Shown piece after piece: positions 5,155 through 5,437 of a stretch of 5,437 bases of DNA (the first letter of the stretch is position 1; every line of letters starts with the position of its first letter). Made by a program: the position numbers and the translations under genes. The notes under the pieces were generated by a model. The model was given only the letters and a program-made list of their open reading frames with translations, did not search any database and had not been told where the DNA came from. The stretch comes from Halobacteriales archaeon (GTDB lineage: Archaea; Thermoplasmatota; E2; JACPAO01; JAHFTW01), in assembly GCA_020201445.1 (NCBI GenBank), contig JAIVGU010000236.1, positions 1 to 5,437 of the forward strand, in the 5' to 3' direction.

Positions 5155-5437
5155 GCGACGAGGCGGCCGCCCCGCGCCGCACGCTCGGCCTCACCACGGC
5201 GACCACCATCATCGTCGGCTCGATGATCGGCTCCGGCATCCTGCTCCTGCCCGCGGACATGCTCAACCAACTGCCGTCGCCGCCGCTCGTCATGGCGGTC
5301 TTCGTCGCTGCGGCCATCCTCACCGCCGTGGGCGCGCTCACCGTCGCCGAGCTGTCGGGGATGTACTCCAAGGCGGGTGGCCAGTACGTCTACCTGCGCG
5401 AGGCGTTCGGGCCGTTCCCCGCCTACCTGTTCGGCTG
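5151..5437 (+). CDS. Second APC amino-acid permease, truncated by window edge
   Basis: The first 95 complete codons of a paralog of the preceding permease. The start ATG overlaps the previous stop as ATGA. AGGGG (5141-5145) lies 5 nt upstream as an SD-like site, so the two genes are probably co-transcribed and translationally coupled. Helix 1 carries GSMIGSGI (residues 23-30), and helix 2 is about 44-66. The sequence then follows its neighbour with GGQY..LRE..GP...YLFG. At the DNA level 3799-3847 and 5205-5253 match at 45 of 49 bases. The two N-termini differ, and residues 35-45 diverge, so substrate range may differ. The 3' end is outside the window, so completeness cannot be judged. Confidence 0.93.
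   Translation, partial: MSDEAAAPRRTLGLTTATTIIVGSMIGSGILLLPADMLNQLPSPPLVMAVFVAAAILTAVGALTVAELSGMYSKAGGQYVYLREAFGPFPAYLFG

Overview
The window is GC-rich DNA with codons that end almost always in G or C. Three features suggest an archaeon, possibly a high-GC Thermoplasmatota-type lineage: AT-rich boxes about 25-35 nt before several first-cistron ATGs, the lack of a good Shine-Dalgarno there, and SD-like purine runs before internal cistrons. This is an inference. A GC-rich bacterium is not excluded, and every family present occurs in both domains.

Layout. Positions 1-821 hold no believable gene. Instead there is a large imperfect inverted repeat (about 118-364) centred on a near-perfect palindrome at 233, then a chain of compact hairpins (about 455-764), and finally two mutually exclusive long hairpins (768-823) that touch the stop codon of the first gene. 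Next comes a minus-strand operon, 1684 to 822: an SRPBCC/AHSA1-type protein followed by a cysteine-free ArsR-type regulator, with stop and start overlapping as TAGTG. A small unrecognised minus-strand gene (2055-1840) ends just before a GC-rich hairpin. It is divergent from a plus-strand seven-iron ferredoxin (2193-2450). Then follow a lipoprotein-type M28 zinc peptidase (2530-3603) and two APC-superfamily amino-acid permeases (3751-5154, and 5151 to the window edge). The permeases overlap by ATGA and are paralogs.

How they may work together. The surface-anchored M28 peptidase beside paired amino-acid permeases looks like a peptide-scavenging module: cleavage outside the cell, then uptake. 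The ArsR/SRPBCC pair is a familiar regulator plus ligand-binding-domain arrangement, here with the SRPBCC gene first. The ferredoxin is a general electron carrier with no dedicated partner in view.

The part least explained by known genes is 1-823. Its folding potential is visible directly in the sequence, but I recognise no known RNA family. It is either a large structured non-coding RNA or an assembly of palindromic repeat elements.
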